Source: Lepturacanthus savala
Taxonomy: Eukaryota; Chordata; Actinopteri; Scombriformes; Trichiuridae
Length of the DNA stretch: 64,000 nt
NCBI GenBank assembly: GCA_030544235.1
Contig: CM060464.1
Coordinates: forward strand, 23,675,152 to 23,739,151
Direction: 5' to 3'
A program made the translations under genes and the position numbers. Under the pieces are notes generated by a model, which worked only from the letters and a program-made list of their open reading frames with translations, was not told where the DNA came from and made no database searches. This document shows positions 24,414 to 35,294 of this stretch, piece by piece (position 1 is the first letter of the stretch; each line of letters starts with the position of its first letter).

Positions 24414-25482
24414 TTTTATATTAAATTTGATTTTGTGTTTGTCTGTTGAATGACTGACTGTTTGATTCAGTGATTGCTCCATTATTTAGCGATATATCAG
24501 TCAATCACTCAATTTTACTTATGAAGTACAATTGCAAACAACTTGCAATTAATCAAAGGGGTTCATATAGACAAATAAAATAAAACATATAAAAGAGCAA
24601 CAATAATGAGAAAAAAAGGCTTTTTAATGTCAAAATAATACTTAACATATGAACCTCTAAGTATGCATGTCTGTGTGCTGTTGCAGCTATAGAGATTCCT
24701 GTCAGTTTGTGTGTGTGTGTGTGTGTGTGTGTATCAACCTCTACACCAAATAGTTCAGCTTTGTGTGGTAAGATGTAAATCACTCTCCTGCATGATGCAA
24801 GAGCGAAACAACAGGACTTGCTGGCACCATATATTTGCTCCTGATCGAGCCAGAAGTCAAATACTCATCTGATGAATCCGACTGCGGTGAAACCAAAACA
24901 CTCTGTGAGCCATGCTGCCTCCCACTTGGCTCCGGTTGCTTGTCACTGGCATTTTCAGATGACACTTGTCTCCGTAGCAACATCTACTTCAAATAAAGTC
25001 TATCATCGGCAGTCCTCTCCAATGTCTTTTCTCAAGATCGAGGTACTCTAGCTATCCAAACTTTTACTGCGAGGCATCCTCTGGTGGAGCGTGATTTGCC
25101 TCAACTAAGCTGAATTGCAATAACTCTTCTTCCTTGCTGCTTCTCTTCATTGTTGTCTTCTTCTTCTTCTTCATACAGTCTTCACTTATCTCCCATCAAT
25201 GAATAACACTACTTCCTAGTTCCTCAGCCTGCCCCATTAAACAACAATATGTACATAGTTTGCAAAGTACAGTCTTTAGACGTTAACGGCAACCAGTGAG
25301 TCAAAACCAGGTCGAGACACAATAATAAATATTTACTGTAATATAGAATAATGTCAAGCCTTTGACAATACTAGAAATGAATCAGCATGCTAATCTATCT
25401 TTCATGCAAGATAGAGAAATTCTAGGGAGATGATAGAAATCATCCTCTGGGGACCATAGATCTTGCTCAGGATGGACACATG

Positions 25483-25485
<3 letters not shown>
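24414..25485. other. non-coding DNA with a (TG)n tract
   Basis: Contains (TG)12 at 24708-24732. The rest is unremarkable; a TTCTTC-rich stretch lies near 25150-25175. Confidence 0.5.

Positions 25486-25522
<37 letters not shown>
25486..25522. repeat. (TA)18 array
   Basis: Uninterrupted AT dinucleotide repeat. Confidence 0.95.
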
Positions 25523-25523
<1 letters not shown>

Positions 25524-25725
25524 CAGTAAATGCTTCTCTTTTATGTAAAGCTGTCTCAGATAATTCCTTGTTGCTGTTCAGTGCTGCAGGGCCTCCTGGA
25601 AGTCGTCCGCTTTAGGAGGAAGAATCAACACTTTTCTGCTTTCCAAACCCCTAACTCTTTGTTTCCGTCTATCTGTCTCTCTGTCAGTCCGTCTCTGGGG
25701 AAATTGAAGCCCTTTGCTGACACAC

Positions 25726-25768
25726 CTCTCTCTCCCTCTCTCTAGCTCTCTCTCTCCCTCTCTCTCTC

Positions 25769-25803
<35 letters not shown>
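25726..25803. repeat. (CT)n / (CA)n tract
   Basis: CT-rich low-complexity run ending in a short CA repeat. It supplies the pyrimidine tract ahead of the candidate exon at 25888. Confidence 0.85.
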
Positions 25804-25887
25804 TCCACTTTCTCTTGCTTTTCTGTATATCACTCTTGTTCTTCCCCTCCATCATCCATCCATCTGCCTTTCTTCCCTCTGTCTCAG

Positions 25888-26081
25888 GGGTGTTTGAGGC
25901 CAGAGCAACTGCTGTCGCATCAGGAGTCATCCAGTGTGACAGAATGATGAGCATCACACACAAGCTTCGGCCTGCTGGACCACCCCCCAAACACACACAC
26001 ACGCCTACACACAGATGGAGAGAAACAAACATGTTTTTTATGCCTTTTCTATCCTGTCACCAGCCAACTGCACAATACATA
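25888..26081 (+). other. weak candidate exon
   Basis: Acceptor-like pyrimidine tract plus CTCAG ends at 25887, and a donor-like ATA|GTAAGTAC begins at 26082. One frame is open throughout (beginning GVFEARATAVASGVIQC), but its middle encodes a CA microsatellite (PPPKHTHTPTH). No domain and no partner exon, so it is probably a chance splice-like arrangement or a non-coding RNA exon. Confidence 0.12.
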
Positions 26082-27620
26082 GTAAGTACAAACTTTTTCT
26101 CCCTCTGTTATTGGTTGGCTTTTGTGTAGGTCCCTTTGTCATATAGGGTGTCTACATGTTTTCTCCACTCTATGTCAGTGATTGGCAAATGAATATGTGA
26201 CCATGTTCAACATTCCAGGAAATACACATTTTCTCTCAGAAAAGTGTTAAGAGATGATCGGATGGTTATTGATCTCATCTTTGCTTATTGAGATGAAATC
26301 ATCTCAAATGTCATTTTGTCACACCACTCTACCACCCTAACATCTTGACACCAACGCAAAATGCATCGATATGAGATGCAGCGGGCCCTTAGCATACACC
26401 AATGTAAGTAAACAATATATCTATTTATCTTTATCTATTTATAAATTTATCTAACCACCACCCAACCTGTCACCTCTAAGACATTTTTCTCCTTATTCAG
26501 ATATCATACAAGTGAGTATATTTCAGGTTTCCAAAGCTTAAAACTGAAAAAAAGGAAGAAAAAATGGTAATATGTACAACTAAATCCTTTCTTAGTAAAG
26601 TTTAGCAGTAAACTAATAAGACATACTTTGTATCAAATTAGACCTGAACTTGGAATATCATGTTCTTCATCAAACAGTAGGCTAAAGAGACATACCCTAA
26701 TGTTACCCTAATAAGATATAATAAGTAGTAATTTAGATACAAACTAGAAATAACAATTCCTTTTAAGAAAATGCACTTAGCCATAGCTTGCATGAAATTA
26801 GATAATATATTCTTATATTTTATCTATTATAGGTTTGCTTTAACAGTGTGAAATTAAGATGCATTTGATTTATTTTGCAGTGCCGTGCAAATTAGCCTGT
26901 AATAAAGTCTAATATGAATCAAATAGTGGGTAACATTCCATTCCTGTTATAATGTTGTTGGACTTTATTTGAGGGTAATTTGTAAATGAAAGAAAGATGC
27001 AATGTCCTGCATGTGTTCCTTATTAGGGGATAGGGACATGGTGAAAGTGATGTGTAAGTGATGTGGGTGAGTGTTGATGAAATGAAGGTTATTGCATTAT
27101 ATATAACCTACATACAAACTCCACAGGACTCCACAAAGCATCCAGGCTATGGGGGACGTGAGGTAATGAACAGATTGTGGAATTATAACTTTTATTAGAG
27201 CTTTTATTTTGAAATGCACACAGTTTACACAGGAAGTGTGCCAACAGTTACAGCATTGAACACCATTTTTTCACGAATAAAGATGACAAGATATAGAATC
27301 TTGACAATATATTGAATCATGTGTGTGTGTGTAATGCTCTTTCCAGACATATAGCAAACAAAAAAATGTGTTTCTGGGTCAAAGTGACTCATTTTGACCC
27401 TGCAGGTCACATATGGTGTCTAATAAGTGTGTTAGGATCCCATATTTGCATTTTGTTATAATATCTAATTTCTAATATGTTATATTTTGGTTTAGATATG
27501 ACATTATGCCATCTCTATTTACATCCTAATTTAGATGTACATGCCTAATAAAGAATGTAGTTCTAGTTTGTGCACAGTTGTGCATAATTTGATACAAATT
27601 AAGGTCTGTTACATTTTATT
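26082..27620. other. AT-rich non-coding DNA
   Basis: No gene or clear repeat boundary recognised. Confidence 0.5.
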
Positions 27621-27621
27621 T

Positions 27622-27623
27622 AA

Positions 27624-27707
<84 letters not shown>
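27622..27707. repeat. A19 followed by (AT)33
   Basis: A-run at 27622-27641 running directly into an AT array. The A-run then microsatellite order resembles expansion from the poly(A) tail of a retroelement, but nothing recognisable precedes it. Confidence 0.9.
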
Positions 27708-27708
<1 letters not shown>

Positions 27709-27768
27709 CTTATCTGTCTAATCAGATGCAGATGCTTGGTATGTCTTATTGGGGTAAAATTATATATA

Positions 27769-28535
27769 CACTCACCGGCCACTTTATTAGGTACACCATG
27801 CTAGTAATGGGTTGGACCCCTTTTTGCCTTCAGAACTGCCTCAATTCTTCGTGGCATAGATTCAACAAGGTGCTGGAAGCATTCCTCAGAGAGTTTGGTC
27901 CATATTGACATGATGGCATCACACAGTTGGCGCAGATTTGTCGGCTGCACATCCATGATGCGAATCTCCCGTTCCACCACATCCCAAAGATGCTCTATTG
28001 GATTGAGATCTGGTGACTGTGGAGGCCATTTGAGTACAGTGAACTCATTGTCATTTTCAAGAAACCAGTCTGAGATGATTCCAGCTTTATGACATGGAGC
28101 ATTATTCTCCTGAAAGTAGCCATCAGAAGTTGGGTACATTGTGGTCATAAAGGGATGGACATGGTTAGCAACAATACTCAGGTAGGCTGTGGTGTTGCAA
28201 CGATTGGTACCAAGGGGCCCAAAGAGTGCCAAGAAAATATTCCCCACATCATTACACCACCACCACCAGCCTGAACCGTTGATACAAGGCAGGATGGATC
28301 CATGCTTTCATGTTGTTGACGCCAAATTCTGACCCTACCATCCGAATGTCGCAGCAGAAATCGAGACTCATCAGACCAGGCAACGTTTTTCCAATCTTCT
28401 ATTGTCCAATTTCGATGAGCTTGTGCAAATTGTAGCCTCAGTTTCCTGTTCTTAGCTGAAAGGAGTGGCACCCGGCGTGGTCTTCTGTTGCTGTAGCCCA
28501 TCTGCCTCAAAGTTCGACGTACTGTGCATTCAGAG
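27769..28535 (-). mobile_element. Tc1/mariner element, truncated, DD36E type
   Basis: The outer (3') end at 27769 is CACTCACCGGCCACTTTATT after a TA. The rest is the C-terminal two-thirds of a transposase read on the minus strand. The 5' part, including the DNA-binding domain and the second terminal repeat, is missing; the element breaks off at a fold-back palindrome (28521-28553). Confidence 0.85.
27801..28535 (-). pseudogene. Tc1-like DD36E transposase, 5'-truncated and frameshifted
   Basis: Catalytic domain of a Tc1/mariner transposase. In order: WSDESRF with the first Asp (codon 28370-28372), GGGGVMMWG, then a frameshift near 28200 (the two frames overlap at 28178-28247), then FQENNAPCHKA, SPDLNPIEHLW with the Glu (codon 27993-27995), and the tail KAKRGPTHY ending at TAG 27801-27803. 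The second catalytic Asp, expected before NAPCH, is Asn here (codon 28104-28106). Thirty-six residues separate that position from the Glu, which is DD36E spacing rather than the DD34E of the 21.5-kb element. Not active: truncated, shifted and missing a catalytic Asp. Confidence 0.88.
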
Positions 28536-28553
28536 ATGCTCTGAATGCACAGT
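28521..28553. repeat. fold-back palindrome at the transposon breakpoint
   Basis: Perfect 15-bp arms ACTGTGCATTCAGAG (28521-28535) and CTCTGAATGCACAGT (28539-28553) with a 3-nt loop ATG. The left arm is transposase sequence; the right arm is its inverted copy joined to unrelated DNA. Confidence 0.95.
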
Positions 28554-29715
28554 GTGTGTGTTATACATGTTATTTCTAGTTCAGGTTTTATTAACTTAAC
28601 TATGGCCTATTACGTCTTATTACCATACCATAAAATATAGTGCAACTTTCAAACAATGTATTTATTTAGAAATGATCATGTATTTTAGCTGTAGTTCTGA
28701 TGGAAATCGGTTCATTTGAATATAATTGCCAAGATCAATGGGGCCTCTGAGCTTTTGTGTATAGATTAAATTGGGTGCGTTTTGAGCCACAAACCACCCT
28801 GACAGCACTGACCTTTGAGAGAACAAATATAACCAGTCCAATATATTACATAAGTATCGTTGCACCCTCCAATCATCTCTCTTTTGTATAACCGAGTATG
28901 AATAGCTTCATTATCTGTCAATCAGACAAGTGTATAGAAGCAGCCAGCTAGCCTGGGACCTGGTGGACTACAAACGAGAAATGGAAGCCAGAATGCTTTT
29001 TACTCAATATTAACATTTATACACAATTAGACTTCTATTGGAAATTTCAAACTTGATTGTGACACTAATGGAGAAGGTCAGGAGGTGACCAAAATCATTA
29101 TAATTTGCCTTCAACAGCATGTTTCATCCCTATATTAATTAATTAATTTTTTATGAGCATTATGAGTCAACAGTCATAGATTTGTAATTACACACTAATG
29201 AAACCTTGAGTTTACAAAGATGCTCTCGAATCAGTTGCTTCAAGTCATTAAGAAAACCTGAGACTGGGGAAGGAAAGGTCACATCTCTCCGGCTGAGGTT
29301 GATTCGGTTACTACTTTTGTAAAAACACCATTAAAAGATATATCCGTGCCCTGCTATACTGGGTGTAGCATGGAAGATCATAAAGTCAGTGAAGTGACTC
29401 AGAAATGTCAGTTACTATGAGTCATAAGTCATACAGTACCACACCAGTTTATTCTGTAGCAGCACCGTGCCTTGACTTTAAACAGGGCTGTGCTTTATTT
29501 GTTTGTATAAATCTTTCATTTGCAACAGAAGCGTTTCAAAACTTATAGTCACACTTCTGTGCCAGATGATAAATCATCCAACAGTTATACAGATATTTAT
29601 AAGAAAAACAAGAATGCATTTTTAGTTTTTTGTTCTGTTGAATCGAAAACCTGATGACCATGTGAGTTTTGATCGACCTCACCCACTACAATTCCCCTTT
29701 AGAAGTTAGGGAAGT
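28554..29715. other. AT-rich non-coding DNA
   Basis: No gene, RNA or repeat boundary recognised. Confidence 0.5.
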
Positions 29716-30433
29716 TGTGGAAGTTAGTATGAACGATGCAAGGTACGTACGAGTTCAGTGCTATATTCCAGAAATTGTCCCTGTCTGGTGTGCGACAACG
29801 CCCTCTAGTGTCCATCACACAGGTCCCCACCGAACAGCTAGACAGTCCAACACAACCCACGAGGGGATAAACCACCGACATCCTCAGTCCCTCACAGGCG
29901 GCTTAATAATCCAACCCCACAGCGGCTGATAAGAGTCCGGGGCAGGGAGCAGCTCCTGCGGTAGGTGGTTGGCTTGCCAGCATGGTCTGCTGATGATGAA
30001 AGAGGAGGATGGCCACGGTGTGACACCTGTGAGGGACTGAGCATTTGACCGATGCGATGGATGCCGTTCACGACAATCAGCCGGGAAGTTTGGCGCAGAT
30101 TTCTGCCACTTCCCCTGAGGTTTTTGGAGCTACCTTCTAGCTGCCCAAGTTCTGGCAGCACGACTCGGATCCCTGGTTCCAGCACATTGAGGCATACTTT
30201 CACCTCCAGGGTCACCAATGTGGAAGTTAGTATGAATGAGGCAAGGTACGTACGAGTTCAGTGCTTTATTCCAAAAGTGCCAACATACAACAACAGTGCT
30301 TTTAAATCCCCCGTTTCACATAACACACCCTTTTAATCCTGTGACGTCACATCCTGCCATTGTCCCTGTCTGGTGTGAGACAAAACCCCCTAGTGTCCAC
30401 AAAATCGCTCAACATTCCCTGCACACACACACA
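29716..30433 (-). mobile_element. very short LTR element (TRIM-like or internally deleted)
   Basis: Two direct repeats share TGTGGAAGTTAGTATGAA and CTGTCTGGTGTG: 29716-29821 (internally shortened) and about 30219-30433. Both have TG...CA ends. Read on the minus strand, TTGGTGACCCTGGAGGTG follows the right LTR directly at 30218-30201, as a tRNA primer-binding site would, and a purine stretch GGTGGGGACC precedes the left LTR at 29822-29831. The roughly 400-bp interior holds one open minus frame of 108 codons (30218-29892, no ATG at its start; begins VTLEVKVCL) with no protease, RT or integrase motif. No target duplication could be shown, and the outer right end in the CA repeat is approximate. 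Confidence 0.6.
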
Positions 30434-30944
30434 AAAGCAACAAATGAGGACAATTAGAAGAGTGCAAACCTCTGCCAAAGCCCATTTCTCCACATTGTGT
30501 CTCTCCAATACCCGACCAGAGGGAAATCGCTAAAAAAGCTCAACATTGGAGGGATCAGTAAAATTATGGTCTCAGATACTTAGCGACTTTAAGATTCAAT
30601 CAATGAACAGACAGGTCTCACTGGGCTTCACTCAACAATAGATTCAGATTCTTAGTCAAATCAGGGAGTCAGAAACCAAAAAGGGCCAATCTGCACAAAT
30701 AGTGAATTAATCTATTCTCTTTTAGGTTCAACACATGGCCTCATCTTATTTCCATCCATTAGTATTTAATCATGTATAATCCATATCTCAATCACCAATA
30801 ACTGACTTGGCTTACATCACACAATTTTTGAAAAATAATAAGAATAAATTGTCTTTTTAAACCTCTGCTTAACATGTAAAACACAAAACCTAGTTTTAAT
30901 CCTCCTTTTATCTGTAAAATATGTTTAATATATTTCACCTTTAT
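30434..30944. other. non-coding DNA
   Basis: Nothing recognised. Confidence 0.5.
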
Positions 30945-30956
30945 ACAATGGAAGTG

Positions 30957-31329
30957 GGGCGACATGGTGGCGCAGGGGTTAGCGCTGTTGCCTCACAGCA
31001 AGAAGGTCGCAGGTTCAAGACCGCCTTGCGTCCTGGGTCTGGGACCTTTCTGTGTGGAGTTTGCATGTTCTCCCCGTGTCTGCGTGGGTTTTCACCGGGT
31101 ACTCCGGCTTCCTCCCACAGTCCAAAAACATGCTGAGGTTAATTGGCGACTCTAAATTGCCCGTAGGTGTGAGTGTGTGAGTGAATGGTGTGTGTGCCCC
31201 ACGATTGGCTGGCGACCATCTGGGGTGTATCCCTGCCTCTCGCCGTAACGTGCTGGGATAGGCTCCAGCAGACCCCTGCGACCCTAATGAGGAATAAGCA
31301 GGTATAGAAAATGACTGACTGACTGACTG
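30957..31329 (+). mobile_element. tRNA-like SINE, near-intact copy
   Basis: Perfect 12-bp target duplication ACAATGGAAGTG (30945-30956 and 31330-31341). The head is tRNA-like with a consensus A box and B box. The body contains the GCATGTTCTCCCCGTGTCTG and CTAAATTGCCCGTAGGTGTG motifs found in every copy of the window, and the tail is (TGAC)n. Very close to the copies at 23.1 and 55.6 kb, which suggests fairly recent mobility. Confidence 0.92.
30968..31021 (+). promoter_or_regulatory. internal RNA polymerase III promoter (A and B boxes)
   Basis: TGGCGCAGGGG at 30968-30978 fits the A-box consensus TRGYNNANNGG, and GTTCAAGAC at 31013-31021 fits the B-box consensus GWTCRANNC. Their 34-bp spacing is normal for a tRNA gene, supporting a tRNA-derived SINE. 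Confidence 0.75.
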
Positions 31330-31341
31330 ACAATGGAAGTG

Positions 31342-32012
31342 AATTGAACTCAGTGTGTGGTTTGCAGTTTAGCTTACTTAGCTTCAGTGACAGGACCCAC
31401 AGTTATACAGCAATAACCAATATTATTCAACAGAATAACAAAAGTGGAAAATACAAAGCATCAAATGTATCTTGTCTCTCGCAAAAACCTGATTATGTCA
31501 CAATAGTTGTTTCTGCCTGAAAAACACTTTATTTCATTCAACAGCCTTTCACTCCCAATAGGACTGTAATGTCTTTGTTGGCAAGAGAAAAAATGCATTT
31601 CTATTGTTGTGTCTCCCCTTAAAAAATGTGTTTCAAGGTAATAGCAAATAATTGAGCTGAAGTCTATCAATGGTTACCCCCAAGAATGAAATAAAGTGAT
31701 TTTTAGACAAAAAAAACCCTTCACTCCCAATATAGGATTTATTGATTACCATATACTTTAAAGGTATTCCAACAGGTAATGGGTATAGAGTGACTTTAAA
31801 GTGACTTTAAAAAACCTACCTTTCACTACCAAACCATGTGCAATAATCACTTTCTGACAAAAGAAAAAAAAAACATTTCATATATTGCATTGCCCCTTTT
31901 AGAGGTATTTCAATGAGTGAGTGAGCCAAAATATATTTAAATATAACTCGCAAGAATGAAATAAGTATTTTTTAGACAGAGACTCAATTGTCAGTTTCAG
32001 AACTGGATAAAG

Positions 32013-32014
<2 letters not shown>
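31342..32014. other. AT-rich non-coding DNA
   Basis: Two short stretches repeat each other's phrases (CTTTCACTCCCAATAGGA near 31546 and CCTTCACTCCCAATATAGGA near 31718), and TTTAGACA recurs, so it may hold a decayed local duplication. No gene. Confidence 0.45.

Positions 32015-32052
<38 letters not shown>
32015..32052. repeat. (TA)19 array
   Basis: Uninterrupted TA repeat. Confidence 0.95.
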
Positions 32053-32056
<4 letters not shown>

Positions 32057-32984
32057 ATTTGTTTCATTATTATTTATGATTATTTATTTAAGTGGTTGGC
32101 TAATTCTCCCATTCGCCCACAGTTGTTGCATTTTGCAGTTATTTTTGTACCCAACACATAGCATAGTTTTGTGGCACTCAGAGCCAGTGGGAGCATTATG
32201 GGGAACACACAGGGTGGCTAATCAGATTTTAGGGGGGGCAGAACCCTGCTAGATCCGTGCATGGTCAGACTTTTTTGTTTCTACTCTGTAGGGAAAAGGT
32301 TGCTGTGACCATAAAAAAAAACAAAAACAAAAAAAAAAAACAAGACAGAAAAACACTCCGGCTTGTAAATGAGTGAGAACAAAAATAATGAAATATCTTC
32401 CTCAGGAGACTGTTTGTTTTTCTGCTCTCCTCTTGAGTTTCAGTTAAAGTGCTTCAGTTGCATAGATTTCCCAGCAGTGATCATACCCATGCCAGAATTT
32501 AATTTGGGCTCGCTGAGTGATTCTACAGCATCTCAATTAGTGGGGACAGGGATGATCAAGTCTAATGCAGTGCAGCTTTGTGTGTGTGAGGATGATGAGA
32601 TGGTGTTTGGATATGTAAAAAAAAGATGACCCAATAAAGAGTTCACAGTGCACAGTGATTGATATTTGTGTTATGTCAGAGTTCTGTATCCCTGTAGACC
32701 TGATCAGATAAGCAGTGTTACACGCTTCCTGTGTCTGTAGTTTTTATCATTGTCTCTTTGTTCAACCACTTACAATGATGTGATAACCTGATGTGAATCT
32801 CTTTTATCATCTGAACCGGCTCTTCCTGCTCACAGTCCAAGTTCACTCTGTTATACTGAGTCAAATAATTGATAGATCATAGATCTATTATCAAAAGAAC
32901 ACCTTTTCATTGTGTGTGTGTATCTGTGTAAATATTTAGGTCTCTGTGTTCCTGCTAACACACCCTCTCATTCTGTAGTGCTGC
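32053..32984. other. non-coding DNA
   Basis: No gene recognised. A-rich stretch with C interruptions at 32310-32341. Confidence 0.5.
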
Positions 32985-33262
32985 TGAAACCTGGCGGAAC
33001 ACAATTTAGAGATGGCAATTTAGAGATGGCTCTAGTTGTGATGGCTCTAGTTGTGATGTCACAACTGGAGTGGAAGATTAACAGTAACTGTCCCTGGATC
33101 CATGTAGACGCCCCCTCATTCCAGAGCACTTGTACTTGATTCTCAGAACAACCCCGGCTCTTTGATGGGCGGAACATTTCCGACGGCAGTAGGCCAATCA
33201 CAACAGAGGGGGTATTTTGGTATGAAAGGGAGGGGACCATAAAAGCATGCTCATTAAAAAGT
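32985..33262. mobile_element. piggyBac-type MITE fragment
   Basis: Carries the family's central phrases: TTGTGATGTCACAACTGGAG, CCTGGATCCATGTAGACGCC, GGCTCTTTGATGGGCGGAAC, GGCCAATCACAACAGAGGG. Neither TTAA end is preserved. Near 33010-33060 short segments are repeated in tandem (GAGATGG and GGCTCTAGTTGTGAT twice). Confidence 0.65.
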
Positions 33263-33300
33263 TGATATCACAGTGTTGTGATTGTGTATAATCTAGAAAT

Positions 33301-33336
33301 TATTATTATTGTTATTATTATTATTATTATTATTAT
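33301..33336. repeat. (TTA)n microsatellite
   Basis: Trinucleotide array with one TTG interruption. Confidence 0.95.
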
Positions 33337-33676
33337 ACTACAAATGGGACACCACCAGATAAACCAGACTAATAACTGTAATTGTCAATCTCACAATAAT
33401 TGTTCCCTTATAATTAGCTTCATATCCTAGATCATACACTTAATAAAAAGGGGAACAGAGGAGAAGGTTTGATTTACATAGGTCTATTCAACCAGCTCTT
33501 TATTACAATATACAGATAAACATCAGGAGGCATATTCTCTAAATACAAAAGAAAGTTTATAGACAATCAGTAATTAATTTGCAATTATTAGTGCCGTTAA
33601 CAATCTAACCTGAACTAAAACTTAACATACACAAACACTGTAAACAGATGAACAAGAATACAAAACCAAGCAAGCA

Positions 33677-33678
<2 letters not shown>

Positions 33679-33725
<47 letters not shown>
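33679..33725. repeat. (TG)23 array
   Basis: Uninterrupted TG repeat; long antisense and sense frames across it are artefacts (VCVC, THTH). Confidence 0.95.
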
Positions 33726-33728
<3 letters not shown>

Positions 33729-35286
33729 GGAGGTCACAAGTAGGCCAGGACAATGTGGGACTCCCAAAATGGCGGTCGCGCTGGAGTGTGGGATTACATC
33801 CATGGCGGTTACGGTGGGACGGCACACTCATGGACACGTGTGTGTGAGTCAAGATGGAGACTTGTCCACAACACGTGATCCAAGACAAAGAGGGCAGAGG
33901 GACATCATTTAAAGCCAAAGTACTTCTACAACCGATGCAGCGCCTCTTTTTCTTTCCTCTTTTGAGTTCCTCTGTGTCTGTGACTTTTTCTCCATCCATG
34001 TTCACCACTCAACACACAGGCTCTGCTTTCACATGCAGCTGTTGTTTGGTACAACTGAAAAACCGTCCCCCTCTCAAATAATGCAGCATAACCTGCAGCA
34101 CAATGTTCCATCACTCTGTGTTCCCAACGTAATATATGCTACACACTCACCGGCACTGGGATATATAAAAAATTCATACCAAAAAAAAACACTGGTATTC
34201 AGCATGAAACATTATAACATCTAGCCCTATTAATTATTATAAAAAGACCACTTTTTCCACCTTTAACAGTGAGCTCTACACTATATTCAGTGAGGGACAT
34301 GCACACACACTGTTTTGTCCAAGTGGTGAATTCTTCCACTGTACCTTAAAGTTGATAGTCCTGTGACAGGAACTCACTCATATTAATATTGTCTCTCCTG
34401 ACCTTCATTGACAGCCTTTCCAACAAGTGCATAACTACGGAGTGATTTATAAATTTGGACACAATAGCAGCAGCTTGCCTGAAAGGTACCAATGTTGGTG
34501 GGCATTACTTACATTATTGTTCATGGTGGCTCTATTCAGACACAAAGGGATTTTTACAGAAAGAGATGCGAGGTCATATTGTATTTCATGCTCAGAGGGA
34601 GTGTTTTCATTCTTTCGCTGATGGATTTTTACACACATTTTTATTTTCCAGTTGCAGCCTTGGAACATTTCTTCAAGATGAATGAAGTGTTAAATTTATA
34701 TATCCCACCACTTATGGGGGTGGATCAGTCAGCCAAGATGCTGGCATCACACCAGACAGCAGGGTTCACATACTGAGTCTGAGAGTCCTGTGTGTGGTCA
34801 AGTTTATGGAACAAAAGCACTTTGGTTCAGGTTAGTGAAAGATGATACGTGTTGACCTTCAAGTCAATGCAGACACCGGAGGCGGGATTCATGTATCCAG
34901 TATACATCTTGGTGTCAGCTGCCTAACATTTGAATAATGTGTCTCACAAAGCTGGTTATGTTCATGTGGAAGATGCAGGGTTGTTAATTACAAGCAACAT
35001 CACCAGAACTATGACTCATGTATCTAATAAGATATGAGATATAACTGATGCAGCATAGCTTTTCTGTGTAAAATTCTGCTTTAGGGGAAAAAAAAAAGTC
35101 ATGTTTAATAAAAAGAAATGTAATAATCATTCAAGATAATAAATTGTAGAAACACTACAAATAATTGAGCAATATGAAAAGAGCGCTAACTCTAAAATAA
35201 ATTATACTATTGCTATTATTACTATATCTTTCAAATATAGAGTGAGTATTTTTTTATTTAGTTGGATGATGAAACTATTCTGAATG
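33726..35286. other. non-coding DNA
   Basis: Slightly GC-richer at 33740-34050. Overlapping frames at 34427-34776 lack any domain. No gene supported. Confidence 0.5.
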
Positions 35287-35294
35287 TGTTAAAC

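Noticed and set aside
24708..24732. CRISPR-like or satellite array among the many simple repeats
   Set aside because: All arrays are mono-, di-, tri- or tetranucleotide repeats, or a 3-unit minisatellite; there is no repeat-spacer structure anywhere.
30968..31021. A genuine tRNA gene
   Set aside because: A and B boxes fit, but the sequence does not fold as a full cloverleaf by eye and is part of a repeated SINE head with target duplication.
33622..34008. 128-codon minus frame with a His-Thr repeat
   Set aside because: The repeat is a direct reading of the (TG)n array; flanks have no domain.
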